Source of the DNA: Gigaspora margarita
Taxonomy: Eukaryota > Glomeromycota > Glomeromycetes > Diversisporales > Gigasporaceae
Reading direction: 5' to 3'
Assembly: GCA_009809945.1 (NCBI GenBank)
Contig: WTPW01001144.1
Span: 165,804-229,803 of the forward strand
DNA: 64,000 nucleotides
The notes below the pieces were generated by a model. That model had not been told where the DNA came from. It saw only the letters and a program-made list of their open reading frames with translations, and searched no databases. Within the stretch, counting starts at the first letter, position 1. Each line of letters begins with the position of its first letter. Of this stretch, positions 11,635 through 22,666 are shown in pieces. Made by a program: the position numbers and the translations under genes.

Positions 11635-12850
11635 ATGAATATTCATAATATTTATGAATATTTATAATATTTATGAATATTCATAATATTTATGAATATT
11701 CATAAATATTTTGAATATTCATAATATTTATAAATATTTATAAATGTTTTTGAATATTTATAAATATTATAAATATTCATAATGTTTATGAATATTCATA
11801 ATATTCATAAATATATTCAAATATATTTATAATATTCAAATATTCAAATATTTTGAATACGTGTTGAAAGACCTATCATATAGTTATATAATTTGTGTAA
11901 TATAAATATGTATATTGGTTGCAAAAAGCTTATTGAACTATTTTCGCAAAAATAATTTTAGGTTACATACTACTAATATTGTGTAATATTACACAAGCTC
12001 TATTTTGGTAACTTAGTTTTTTGAACCTAAGATAGAGTTTGAACCAAGAGTAGGTTTTGAATATTTATAAATATTTATAATATTTATGAATATTTATAAT
12101 ATTTATGAACATTCATAATATTTATGAATATAATAATATTTATGAATATTTAAAATATTTATAAATATTCATAAAAATATGAATTTTTATAATATTTATG
12201 AATATTTAAAATATTTATAAATTTTCATAATATTTATGAATATTCATAATATTTATAAATATTCATAATATTTATGAATATTCAAAATATTTATGAATAT
12301 TCAAAATATTTATGAATATTCAAAATATTTATGAATATTCAAAATAGAGCATTTCTATTTGTACATGGGGTGTTTGAACACTGTACTACACAAATCATAT
12401 AAAAAAATGCAGTATGCAGATCATTTTTTGTACAACAAACATAAAGAAAAAAAACAAAAATTGATTGTATCTTAAATTTTGCTTAAGAAACAATCTATGG
12501 GCTCTAAGAAAAAAAAATTCCTTGTAAAATTTTGGTATAAACTATGCCCCCTGCCCCATCCCAGTTCTTACCCTAACTCTAATATTAATTAAATTATTTT
12601 TCATTTTAATAAAAAATCTTTTAATTTATAAAAATTATTATACCCATGTTCAAACACCCTGTGTACAATTAGTTATTTTCTTCAAAATATTTATGAATAT
12701 TCAAAATATTTATGAATATTTATAATATTTATAAATATTCATAATATTTATGAATATTCAAAATATTTATGAATATTTAAAATATTTATGAATATTCATA
12801 ATATTTATGAATATTCATAATATTTATGAATATTCAAAAATATATTCAAA
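11635..12850. repeat. Palindromic ATTTATGAATATTCATAAT tandem arrays
   Basis: Three arrays (about 11635-11865, 12055-12345 and 12683-12850) consist of units close to ATATTTATGAATATTCATA, each unit nearly self-complementary. A TIR element at 12358-12670 separates the second and third arrays. A fourth array lies at 30285-30435, again beside a family A element. Such sequence can extrude as serial hairpins. It is satellite-like, with no spacers as a CRISPR would have. Confidence 0.85.
12358..12670. mobile_element. TIR element (GGGTGTTTGAACA ends) inside a palindromic array
   Basis: The left end is TTGTACATGGGGTGTTTGAA; the right end is the complementary TTCAAACACCCTGTGTACAA. About 310 bp lie between and include AAATTTTGCTTAAG and a CCTAACTCTAA stretch, with no open frame. 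The GGGTGTTTGAAC terminus resembles hAT-type ends, but a target duplication could not be resolved because the flanks are palindromic. Confidence 0.65.
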
Positions 12851-12904
12851 TATATTAATAAATTCATTTTGAATATTCAATTATATATAAGGATTTATGA
12901 ATAT

Positions 12905-14220
12905 AAGCACTATCTGGATCAAACCAAGGGCACATTTGACTAATATTTTTGAAATATTTCAAAATATTTCAATAATCATAGTACAAGATCAGATTAGATC
13001 TTTGTTTATTTTTTTTTGTTTATAATTTAGGTCTTTTATCAATTTTAAATTGTTTTTCATTTTTATTTTGTTTTTTTTGGTTTTGTTTTATTTTGTTTAG
13101 TTTCATTTTGTTTTTTTTTGTTTTTGTTTTATTTATTATTTTTTAATTTTTTTTATACAAAAAATACCAACTCTAACTTTTGGCACTTTGCAAGAAATCC
13201 AACAATTTTTCAAAACTTTGCACAAGTCAGCTCAGCTTTCTAACACTTGGCAAGAACATACAATTGCTTTCTCTAGCAATTTGTAAATTTTGAAGAATGT
13301 TTCTTTAGAGAAATAAAGATTTAGTTAGTGCTTCATTTTTTTTCATTTGACATTTTTGTTCTTTTTGTTTTTGTTTTTGTTTTTTTTTATTTTTTTTTAT
13401 TAATTTTTTTTATTCTGGCACTTTGTGAGAAAAATAATCTAGTTTTTGTTGACACTTGCAAGCAAACCCAGACTTTTTCAGCACTTTGTAAGAATATATA
13501 CAGCAATTTCTGTCATGAACTCTACTTCAGAGAAATGGAGATTTGGGTTTTATTTTTTTTATTCAGTTTGCTTAGATTCCTTTTTTTTTTGTTTGTTTTC
13601 TTTTTATTTATTTCTTTAATTTTTATTTTTTTATTTATTCTGGCACATTGTGAAAACCTTCAACAATTTCTAAATTGCAAGAAATAAACTCTTACCTCAG
13701 AGAAATAGAGATTTGGAGCTTCATTTATTTTTTATTTAGATTGCTTGCATTTTTGTTTTTTTGTTTGTTTTTCTTTTTTTTTACTTATTTTTTTAATTTT
13801 ATTTATTTATTCCTGACTTTTTTTGAAACATTGCAAAAAATGATCTAACTTTTCTGGCACTTTACAAAAATACCAACTCTAACTTCTCTAGCACTTTGCA
13901 AGAAGTAGCGAATATGAGCAAATATAATAGTGGATACAACAAAGTGTGAAAGTAGTTGAAAATATTACTATTTTTTCAGTTTCATTTTTTTGTTATTTTT
14001 TTCAGAGAGTTTTTTTTTGGTTTTTTGTTTTTTTTTATAATAATATATAATAAAAATATGTAATATAATATAATATATAATAAAAATATGTAATATAATA
14101 TAATATATAATAATAATAAATAAAAAATAATTTTATATTAAATTGTGAAAACTTGCAAATATTGATTAAAAATGTATATTTAATTTAAAATAATATATAA
14201 TAATAATAAATATAAAAAAC
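12905..14220 (+). mobile_element. Family A element, copy 2, left segment
   Basis: The sequence parallels 3210-4500: ACATTTGACTAATATTTT, the AGATCAGATTAGATCT block, T-rich runs and CACTTTGCAAGAA motifs in the same order. It lacks the CATCAGC left terminus and is cut by a LINE insertion at 14220. The element resumes at 17000. The Phe-rich open frame at 13328-13687 is a translation of this repeat, not a gene. Confidence 0.7.
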
Positions 14221-15440
14221 AACTTATTCACCAAAAACAAAACTCTTTCCAATGATCCTCTGGACCAAAACTTCTTCAAACTACTGACCTATGAAAACTT
14301 TATAGTTAATATATTTATACATAACAAAAACTTTATCAGAAGCGGCTTGGATAAAGAGTTTTAGATTGCATGTGAGGTGGACTGAAATAGAAATGAAAGA
14401 GAACTCTCCTTGTGGGTTTGGCTCTCCGGGCAGAAGACTTTGTTACTATAGAAGATGTAGTAGGGCAACAATCCTGAAGTTTTTTGTCAAAGGTTGTGGA
14501 AGTCTCAGTGAAAACATACTTTTGGCTGAATATATTATTCTACAAAGCATAAAACTTATGCTCTTTGCAAGTTTTGGCACTCCCGATATTCTCTTTGGTT
14601 TTTTTGAAATTTTTGCCAAAAAGTGGAAAAATCAGCTTACCCCTCCAAAAGATTGACAATGTTTACTCTATCCAAATTAGGAATGTGCCTATCTAATTTG
14701 AATCAAGTCACGAGTAGTTTTCAGTTTCTACAAAATAAACAATGAATGACACATGCGAAGTACTTTGGAGGAAATATCGAATAAAAATTTCTTTCTGGAA
14801 TGTTCTTTTAGGCATAGTTTTCTTTTATGTACATATAATACTTTGGCAGAGCGTTTCTCTGTACATTATTATATAATTTTTAACTTTTGAGGATAGAATT
14901 AAGTTTTTTTTTAGTTTTTTTATTTCTTTCCTTTCTTTTTTTGTCTTCTTTTCTTTCAAAAATGCATGTCAGTTCTGTTATTAGTATAGGTTTTTTCTTC
15001 ATTCCTCTCACCTTTTATCATTTAGTTTTGTTATTACTTGGTATTTCATGTAGGGTTTGAAGTTTTCCCACATTTTTTCACTTTTTCTTTAAATTTTCTT
15101 GTTACTCTTTTTTTTCTTGTATAGTTAAGTACGGATATTAATATCTGACCCCACCATAGATGCTAGATAGGAGGGATTTGAAGAGAAATCCTATATTCTT
15201 GGCAGAACTGTCATTAGGACATCCAATCTCTCCAGAGTATTGGTGTGATAGGACGTATCTGGGCATTCATAGAAGCAGCCGGGTAATGTTAGTCTTATAT
15301 ATTAGAATGTTAAGTCAGGTAGTTATAATAGTAATTAGTTTTCTAGTTAGCTATAAATTACTCTTTTGTATTCTAACTAAATGCTAGCGAGTCCATCAAA
15401 GAATAAAAAAAAAAAATAAATAAATAAATATAAAAAAAAT
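14221..15440 (+). mobile_element. Truncated LINE-type retroelement 3' end (L1)
   Basis: The stretch begins near AACTCTTTCCAATGATCC and ends in an A-rich tail at about 15400-15438. It is less AT-rich than its surroundings. It shares long blocks with 26586-27787, for example GCTTACCCCTCCAAAAGATT versus GCTTACCCCTCCTAAAGATC, then a TCAAGTCACGAGT block and ACAATGAATGA. Its last third (15120-15400) matches 16715-16990. Open frames at 14366-14656 and 15160-15387 are fragments with no recognised domain. The A-tail and the target duplication of the composite point to a non-LTR element; no reverse transcriptase motif is visible, so the label is inferred. Confidence 0.55.
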
Positions 15441-16998
15441 TTTACAAACGGAATAACAAACTACTGGAGCTAGATGAAGAAGCACTACAAAAATAGTTTT
15501 TAAAAGGTCAACTATTCTGTCAGAGACTTCTTTATATATTTGGAATGCAAGCTAAAAGCGACTGTAGTAAGAATGAGTAAACAAGCAGGCGGCACTTTAG
15601 TAAGTAGTGATACGAATCAAAAATCAAATTAATCGATTAGTTGTAAAATTGACAACTAATCGATTTGAATTTTACAGACCCAACTTAGTCGATTAATCGA
15701 TTAGTCGACTAATCGATTAGTTGATTGGCCAACTAATTGATTAATCGACTAGTCGATTGGTCAATTAATCGACTAGGCAATTGGTAGTTTAATCAATCGA
15801 TCATATAAGAATATCAACCTGGCTGTTTCAGTTGCTACCTTATGTGTATTTTACCAAGTTTCGTTTATTATTTATTCAACTAATCAATTAGTTGGCCAAT
15901 CGACGATTAGTTGGTCAATCGATTATAATTAGTCAACTAATCGATAAATCGATTGGCCAACTAATCGATTAGTTGAATAAATTCGATTAATCGATTAATT
16001 GGATAAAATGATCCATCAACTAATCGATTGAAAAATTTTTATCAATTTGTATCACTATTAGTAAGCACAGAATTTTGGTGGAGAATTTTCTTCATCGACA
16101 AAATTTTTTGCAGTGGCTTAACAGGGAACAGTACTTTGGTTCTTCAAATACACTCCTTGAAAAATCTAGAGGACTTGAACCGAACACTCACAAATACCTT
16201 CTATCATATTCTCGCTCAGAGTTTTTTTTTCTGGAATTTTGAACAAAAAGTAGAAAATTCAGCGTATCCCCTTCAAAAGATTAACATTGTTGTTTCTAAT
16301 CTAATCAGGAAGAAGGCATACAAGTGGATAAACAGAACAGATGCATAATATGATATGGCGCAGAGGAGTTAGTCAATCTTTGAAAACCAAATTCTAGAAC
16401 TTTCTTTTTCTTACCATATTCATATACTACTTAGGCGAAGCAATTCCTTGTGTGGTATTATATAATTTTTAAATTATGAGAAAAAATTTGGTTTTTTTTG
16501 GTCTTTTTTCATTTCTTTCTTTTCTTTTTTGTCCTCTTTTCTTTTGAAAATGTATGTCAGTACCATTATTAGTATAGGCTTTTTCTTTGTTCTTCTAACC
16601 TTTCATCATTTAGTTTTTTATTACTTGGTATTTCATGTAGAGTTTGAAGTTTTTCTACACTTTTTTCATTTCTCCTTTAAATTTTCTTGTTACTCTTTTT
16701 TTTTCTTGTATAGTTAAGTATGGATATGAAAATATCTGATTCCACTATAGATGCTAGGTGGGAGGGATTTGAAGAGAAATCCTATATTCTTGATGGTACT
16801 GTCATTAGGACATCTGATTTCTGCAGAGTATTGGTATGATAGGACATATCTGGGCATTCATAGAAGCAGCCAGTTAATGTTAGTCTTATATATCAAAATA
16901 TTAAATTAGGTGGTTATAGTAGTACTAGTTTTCTAGTTAGCTATAAATTATCTTTTGCATTCTAGCTAAGTGCTAGCAAGTTCGTCAAATAATAAAAA
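15441..16998 (+). mobile_element. Second truncated LINE-type 3' end (L2), interrupted by a MITE
   Basis: It follows L1 directly and ends in the same way (AGCAAGTTCGTCAAATAAT then A-rich). Its 3' third is about 85-90% similar to that of L1 by eye. An 8-bp-duplication MITE occupies 15605-16057; removing it joins TTAGTAAG to CACAGAATTTTGGTGG. An open stretch at 16066-16348 (RIFFIDKIFCSGL to KKAYKWINRTDA) probably descends from the LINE protein but has no identifiable motif. L1 plus L2 are bounded by a direct repeat of about 20 bp, AATAATAATAAATATAAAAA, at about 14199 and 17000. Confidence 0.55.
15605..16057. mobile_element. hAT-like MITE with ATCGATTAG-rich interior
   Basis: The ends are TAGTGATACGAATC ... 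AATTTGTATCACTA, and the element is flanked by perfect 8-bp repeats TTAGTAAG (15597-15604 and 16058-16065). The 453-bp interior is almost wholly permutations of TTAATCGATTAGTCGAC and GGCCAACTAATCG, giving many nested palindromes. There is no coding potential. Confidence 0.85.
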
Positions 16999-17115
16999 AA
17001 AAATAATAATAAATATAAAAAAATAAAATTTTATATTAAATTGCAAAAGTTGCAAAAACCTGTAAAATGTTCTAAAATTTGCAAAAAGTATAATTATGTG
17101 AATATAATACCAGTA
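16999..17115 (+). mobile_element. Family A element, copy 2, right segment
   Basis: The sequence AAAATTTTATATTAAATTGC, then TTGCAAAAACCTGTAAAATG and GCAAAAAGTATAATTATGTG, parallels 4500-4590 of copy 1. It is the continuation of 12905-14220 beyond the LINE insertions. The terminal ATCGATATATATC region is missing. Confidence 0.65.
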
Positions 17116-17636
17116 CGATCATATTTCTTGTGTAATATGAAATGTGTGAGGGATGGTTTCCATTCAACTTTTTTGATGTTTGCTATGCTGATTTTTGAAG
17201 AATCCTTTAGTGTGGGTAATGGTTTTTATTTTTCCAATTCAGGCAGGAGTTATGGTGATTCTGATGACACAGAATGACACACGTGCATGTGTAATATATA
17301 TTGAATGATGGTGTGGGAAATATATTCGCAAATATGTAAAATAACATTATTTGTTGTAATTGACTAATAGTATGGGATACCTTTTTTGAAATTATGCCTA
17401 TTTAATATTGAAACTATTCCTAATAAGAAGGTTACATAATTGATGTTTGGTGTTTTTTGATTATAAGTTATCGATACCAATAAAATGTTTTAGCACTTTG
17501 CCATTTTTGATTGCTATATCCAAAACCGCAATCAGACTGTGTGAAAATTTAAAATATAATCAGAATGATACTATTTAAATCTGTAATTATTGCATGTTAA
17601 TGTCATAATAGTTTCGTCATAATTAGTAATTAATCT
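17116..17636. other. Intergenic DNA
   Basis: Nothing is recognised. The open frame at 17041-17277 starts inside the repeat and has no domain. Confidence 0.4.
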
Positions 17637-17644
17637 ATTACTAT

Positions 17645-17930
17645 TAGGGTTCCGCAATTTGATTTGATCTTCAAATATTTGAATCAAATATTTGATCAAA
17701 TTCAAATTCAAATTTGACTATATTTGATTTGATCAAATTCAAATCTGGCCAAATTTGATTTGATTTGACAAATATTTGACTTGATTTGAAAATTACTATT
17801 AAAAATTCAAATTCAAATCAAATTCAAATCCAAATATTTGAATCAAATCAAATTCAAATCAGGGTCAATTTGATTTGATCAAATTCAAATTGACCCAATA
17901 TTTGATTTGATTTGAATTTGAGGAACCCTA
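17645..17930. mobile_element. hAT-like MITE, TAGGGTTCC ends, CAAATTTGA interior
   Basis: This 286-bp element starts TAGGGTTCCGCAATTTGATT and ends TTGAATTTGAGGAACCCTA. It is flanked by perfect 8-bp duplications ATTACTAT (17637-17644 and 17931-17938). The interior is built from TTTGATTTGA and TCAAATTCAAA units in both orientations. Confidence 0.9.
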
Positions 17931-17938
17931 ATTACTAT

Positions 17939-18079
17939 GAATTAATAATAATCAGTTGTTATTTTATTTATATATATATTTTTTTAAAAAATTGACTTTT
18001 TTTATTATGCACACTTTGTATTTTGAGATTGAAAAAATTAACTTCCGTTCATCATTCATATTTTGTATCTTTTGAAATT
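17939..18079. other. AT-rich intergenic DNA
   Basis: Nothing is seen. Confidence 0.5.
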
Positions 18080-19810
18080 AGATTGAGACATGAACAACTT
18101 AATAAAAGCTACAATAATTTCGTTGCAAACTCAACCTTAAAATGTATTATATGCTGAGTAAGTTTGTAACAGGATTTTTATAGTAATTCATAATAGAAAT
18201 TGTGATAATTCTAATACATACTAATTCATCTTTTCATCATTATATGAAGCACGTTGTAAAAGTGGTAGGCATCGGGTAACAGCTAAAAACTACTAACAAC
18301 ACCTCTATCTAATCAAACCAATGCCTTTTTTAATTGTGTAAGACTCTTGAACCTTTATTGATAGGCAAAAAGGGCGTAGTTGATTTAGTCTTGGTCTCAA
18401 GGTTCTTTTAGGGTCTTGATGCAGTGTGGTCAAATAAAGATAAATATTTCTAGGATTTCTTGCGAATAGTTCTTTTGTTAGTAGTTCAAATGTCATTCCA
18501 TTTATATAATTCTTCTCTATTCTAGTCGCAAAGGATGTAAGGCTCTAATGTAATACTAATGAATATCATGTGATCAAGAGCAAAATTAGATGATGCGGGT
18601 GATTAATCTAACAATGGAACAGATTAATTGTTTGATAAATTAGATAATTAAAGGTTAATTGATTTATGTTTTTATAAAAGGTAATTAATTTGATCTTTTT
18701 TATTTAACTGGGTTATACTAAACAGAATTCAAGATGCAGGTTATGAAGTCAAAACTAGCAATATTACTTTTCTTAAAATAACGAATACTCTACAGGTGAA
18801 AAGTAAATTCAATAAGCGATTTATTACAAGAATTTTGGGTTAAAGGGAAACTTTCTCAGAGCTAACACTTCTACTCTTATTTCGATACATATTAATTCAA
18901 TCTTAACCACATACTATGATGGTGAGAAAATTCTGTAAGAGAATTTTTTGCAGATAATTTCATTGCAAATCATCTCAACCCTTAACTACATACTAAATAT
19001 CGAGTAAGTTTATAACAGAATTCTTTTTGTTTTTGTACAATTTGTTTGTCTTCATAAGACAAATCGAATAGCACCAAAATAATGTAATTCTGATAATAGT
19101 TCATGAGTTAATTAATTTTAGGAAGAATTTTTTAAGACTTATGATAATTTGATAATTGTAATGCAAACCAACTCAAAATAAATTACCTGATGTAATTGCT
19201 AAAATAGCGAGTAAGTTTTTTTAATAATTTTTTACAGTAAATCATAAAAAAATTTTTAATAATATGAATGCATCCTAACTCAACCTTAATCATATCAGTG
19301 CTTCAGACGAAACTCAAATTTGCAGGGCAAAACTAGTTCAGAGGTTTTAGACTTATAGTGTGAAACTAAAATTCTTTGGTGCAAAACATTTTGAATTTGA
19401 AAATTAGTTTTGCATGAAGCACTGAATTATAGAAAAACTATGATAATTCGATACAAACTAACTCGTCCACATACTATGGTTAATACAATAGTAAGTTCTC
19501 AGTTTTTACAATAACTCAATATAAATTAGAATAATTTCAATTTCTAATTTAGAATGAATTACATAGAAGTTCCAATTTATAATTTAGAATGAATTACATA
19601 GAAGTTCCAATAATTCAAATACAAATTGATTTAACCTTAACCAAGATAGAGAGTGTCATTGGAAGAGTAAGTTCTATAACAGAATTTTTATGATATTAAT
19701 CACAATAATTTGAATTCAAACCAACTTAACTGCATATTGAAATATCAAGTAAGTTTTGTAGCATTTCACAAAAAGCTAAACTAATTCAATCTTAACAACT
19801 CAGATATCAA
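18080..19810 (+). repeat. Degenerate long-unit repeat containing GAGTAAGTT
   Basis: A loosely conserved block recurs at least six times: CAAACCAACTCAACCTTAA, a CATACTA stretch, GAGTAAGTTTATAACAGAAT, then TTTATAATAATTCA. GTAAGTT copies lie near 18160, 19013, 19213, 19491, 19669 and 19759. Spacing is irregular (about 90-850 bp), so this is a decayed tandem array. GTAAGT is also the perfect 5' splice consensus, but matching acceptors and exons are not evident. A minus-strand open frame at 18305-18496 inside it is unrecognised. Confidence 0.5.
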
Positions 19811-20199
19811 AAAAATTTATAATAATGATGTCTTGGATCATTGGGCATTAGTGGATTGATCCTTGACAGTAGTAACGGGAATATATGGCTGTAATTTTGC
19901 CAAGGATCAATCTACTAATACAAGTACATTAAATAATAAAATATCCTAAATTTTTGCTTTTAAAACATAATAGCACTATTGAAATATTTGTGAAAATAAG
20001 AAAATCAGGGCATTTTACTTAATAAAATCTTTGTAGTAATCTAAGCTATTGTTCTAGTATGCTGAGGTTCATTTTGTTCATGTTAAATTTATTAGTGCAA
20101 ATATCTTGATAGGTTAATTGAACAAAATATTCTCAAACATTGCTGATCATACTGGTCCTGCATAGCATTGCATGCTGCGCAGCTATCTTATTTATTAAT
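19811..20199. other. AT-rich intergenic DNA
   Basis: A possible inverted repeat, TTGGATCATTGGGCATTAGT near 19834 against CAAGGATCAATCTACTAAT near 19900, suggests another small TIR element. It is not clear enough to call. Confidence 0.35.
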
Positions 20200-20351
20200 T
20201 GATATCATATAAGATATATATCGATTAATATCTATATCAGATATATATCGATTACTATTACTATCAATAAAAATCGACAGGGGTATTAGGTATTGATATA
20301 TATCTTACTAGTTAGTAATCGATATATATCTATATATAAAATTTGCTGATG
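20200..20351 (+). mobile_element. Solo right end of a family A element
   Basis: The sequence matches 4600-4833: repeated AGATATATATCGATTACTAT, CGACAGGGGTATT, and the terminus ATATATAAAATTTGCTGATG. Here the outermost GCTGATG is intact, which shows that families A and G share the CATCAGC terminus. Confidence 0.7.
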
Positions 20352-20483
20352 ACTATGAAAGAGCAATTACTAGCTATACAATCAATTACAAAATTAGAAA
20401 AATGAGTTTTGGGACAGCTACAATTATAAAGGTTACCCAAGAATATACAACAATTAAACCTAAACAAAGCTTTGACTGAATTA

Positions 20484-20671
20484 TACAGTCTACTCCTGCA
20501 ATAGTCATACCTGAAATAGTCACATTTTCTTGAAACTATATACTAATCATTTGCAGTAATATAAAATTAACTCTCATTATAATCATATGTTGTGACTATT
20601 ATTATGTTTCTCTTGCTATAGTCACATCAGGTTTCTGCCAGACAGTGTGACTATAGCAGGAGTAGACTGTA
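20484..20671. mobile_element. Tc1/mariner-type MITE, CAGTCTACTCC ends
   Basis: The left end TACAGTCTACTCCTGCAATA and right end TATAGCAGGAGTAGACTGTA are near-perfect inverted repeats including the duplicated TA. The element is about 185 bp with no open frame. Confidence 0.85.
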
Positions 20672-20738
20672 TTTTATATAACTTATTGAACTTTTTATTT
20701 AAATTATTTTAATATAACTTATTGAACTTTTATTTGAA

Positions 20739-21707
20739 AGAGTGTGGCGACTTAGAGGAGTTGGTAAGTTGTCACCTCCAAGTGGCAGATCTAGGGTTCA
20801 AATCCCACTAGCGATGCTTTGAAAAATAGACCTGTATTCCAGTAACTGTTTCTCATCGATCAGGTACATTACCTGTAGTCCTTGATATACCATCTTGAAT
20901 GGGAGTCATCGGGTGCACAAAATTCAGGGAACCAGAGAAATAGAAACCCATTTGGCAAGTCTCAAATAAAGAGGTAGCAAAGATCTTTAACAGTGCTACC
21001 AAAAGCTAGAATATCAGAAAATGGAGCTAGAGAATCAGATGACAAGACTCTCAAGGAGGGGGTCTACCAACCTGGCTGCCGGAGTCATACTAGAGGAAAA
21101 GGATATGTGTTTCGGCAGCATGTACCAAGGGGAGGGAGTCCATTAGGCACTTAAAGCCGGGCTGACCAACCCTTCCGAGCTAACTAGTTTGGAAGTTTGG
21201 TGATACCAGGGAAGGACCGATAGAAAGGTTGTAGTGGGTGCTGGGGTCAGAGCGAACCTTACATGAGCAAAAGTAGATAACAGTAGCGGTTTAATAGTTA
21301 GCCCTGATTGCAAGTATGTAGGTAAAGCTGTAGCGTAAATTACTGAAGTGTAAGTGAATACTAGAGTGGGACAGGTACCGCTCTACCAAGTTTCCTGTCA
21401 AGGATAAACTAGTCCTAAGGGGCATGTGAAAGAAATCTAGGCATCGGAACTGACTTGTATTGTACTGCGGATGTTTGGTGAATCAGTTGAGATTGGTCAA
21501 GGAGCATATAAGATCAGAGGGTTTAAATAGGCAATTCCTGTAGTTGGGTTGCAGGTATGGCAGCTAGTGTAGAACCTTTGGGTGGACCACTTAAATTAGA
21601 TACCAAAAGTGTACATGTGGCTAGTTGTACCTTTGTCTCTGTGTAATTTCCGATGAGTAAACTGAATAATACTATCCCCCAAGACAGGCACTTTGAAACC
21701 AAAAAAA
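20739..21707 (+). mobile_element. Long tRNA-headed retroposon (SINE-like, about 970 bp)
   Basis: A block of clearly higher GC than its surroundings is flanked by a perfect 14-bp direct repeat AACTTTTATTTGAA (20725-20738 and 21708-21721) and ends in a short A run. Its first 80 bases resemble a tRNA: an A-box-like TAGAGGAGTTGG at 20753 and a B-box GGTTCAAATCC at 20795, the latter inside an arm AGGGTTCAAATCCCACTAG. No open frame longer than about 60 codons is present. This is how a SINE looks, but SINEs are usually 150-500 bp. Alternatives are a chimeric retrocopy of a structured RNA, or a decayed LINE joined to a tRNA head. The tail is G-rich and could be highly structured. Confidence 0.7.
20753..20805 (+). 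promoter_or_regulatory. Likely internal RNA polymerase III promoter (A and B boxes)
   Basis: TAGAGGAGTTGG at 20753-20764 fits the tRNA A box (TRGYNNARNNG), and GGTTCAAATCC at 20795-20805 fits the B box (GGTTCRANYCC). The spacing is normal for a tRNA gene. It would drive transcription of the retroposon. An intact acceptor stem is not evident, so this is not called a functional tRNA. Confidence 0.6.
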
Positions 21708-21721
21708 AACTTTTATTTGAA

Positions 21722-22123
21722 TATTTGTTTAAATTTTTTTTATATAGCCTAACAAATATTATTTAAGTTATCATATATTAATATGTCTATAAAAAGAATT
21801 TTCAAACAAACTATTATAATTAAGCAAAAGTACTCAAAAAAAATTATAAGATTTTATTTTTTTTCATATATAGTAAGATATTGATCCAGTTTTATTGCTT
21901 GTTTTAATTTCAATAGTTTGTCAATTTAGTTCTCCTGAACTTTAGTAATAGTCTTATTTATACTAGTTAAGTATTTATTCATAAGTGTCCTTAAAATTAT
22001 TTATTTAATTTGATATTGTATATGTGAAACTTTAGGTATATTAAGTATAAAAAGCAGTATTGATTAACTATAAAAAGTTATTCAAATTTTAATTAAAAAA
22101 TAATAAGATTTGTATATTACTTA
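21722..22123. other. AT-rich intergenic DNA
   Basis: Nothing is recognised. Confidence 0.5.
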
Positions 22124-22249
22124 TAGTTAGACCTCTTTATAATCAAAAGTTGGTTGCACTCTATTTTGGTGATTATATAGAGGTGTGACTATAAATAAAA
22201 TATCTTGATATAGTTACATGTAATAAGTAATATATTTTTACATATTTGA

Positions 22250-22640
22250 AATACTATTAAAAAATTTAAAATGTTCAACAGTAAATAACTTTTGATCCAG
22301 TGGCCCAATTTGGATAAAATGACCACTAGAGTGTTTCACTCAATGAGATAATTCTAAAGCATCTAAAATTGGCTAAATCTAGTTATAAAATGCTAAAATT
22401 ATTAAGGATTTTTTATTTAGATATTTAAATTTAATCAATTCTTAAATATGTAAAGTGATACAAATTCTTAATAATCACAGGAGCTTGTAATTGGATTTTA
22501 ATGATCTTGGGCTTATTAGAATAATCTCATCAAGACAAACATTTTGGTAGTTGTTTCATTCAAATTGGACCACTGCATCAATAGTTATTTGCTATCAAAC
22601 CTTTAAGAATTTTTAATAAAAAATTTTAAATAAACATAAG
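22250..22640. repeat. Large imperfect palindrome (GATCCAGTGGCCCAATTTGG)
   Basis: The left arm AACTTTTGATCCAGTGGCCC (about 22287) pairs with the right arm TTGGACCACTGCATCAATAG (about 22558). Pairing continues outward through the CAGTAAATAAC / AGTTATTTGCT stretches. This is probably a decayed MITE related to the CCAGTAATCC hairpins. Confidence 0.5.
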
Positions 22641-22666
22641 GTAAGCATGGGTATTATGGCACAGTA

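Noticed and set aside
20753..20830. A functional tRNA gene
   Set aside because: A and B boxes are present but the acceptor stem does not pair and the sequence continues into a retroposon with its own target duplication.
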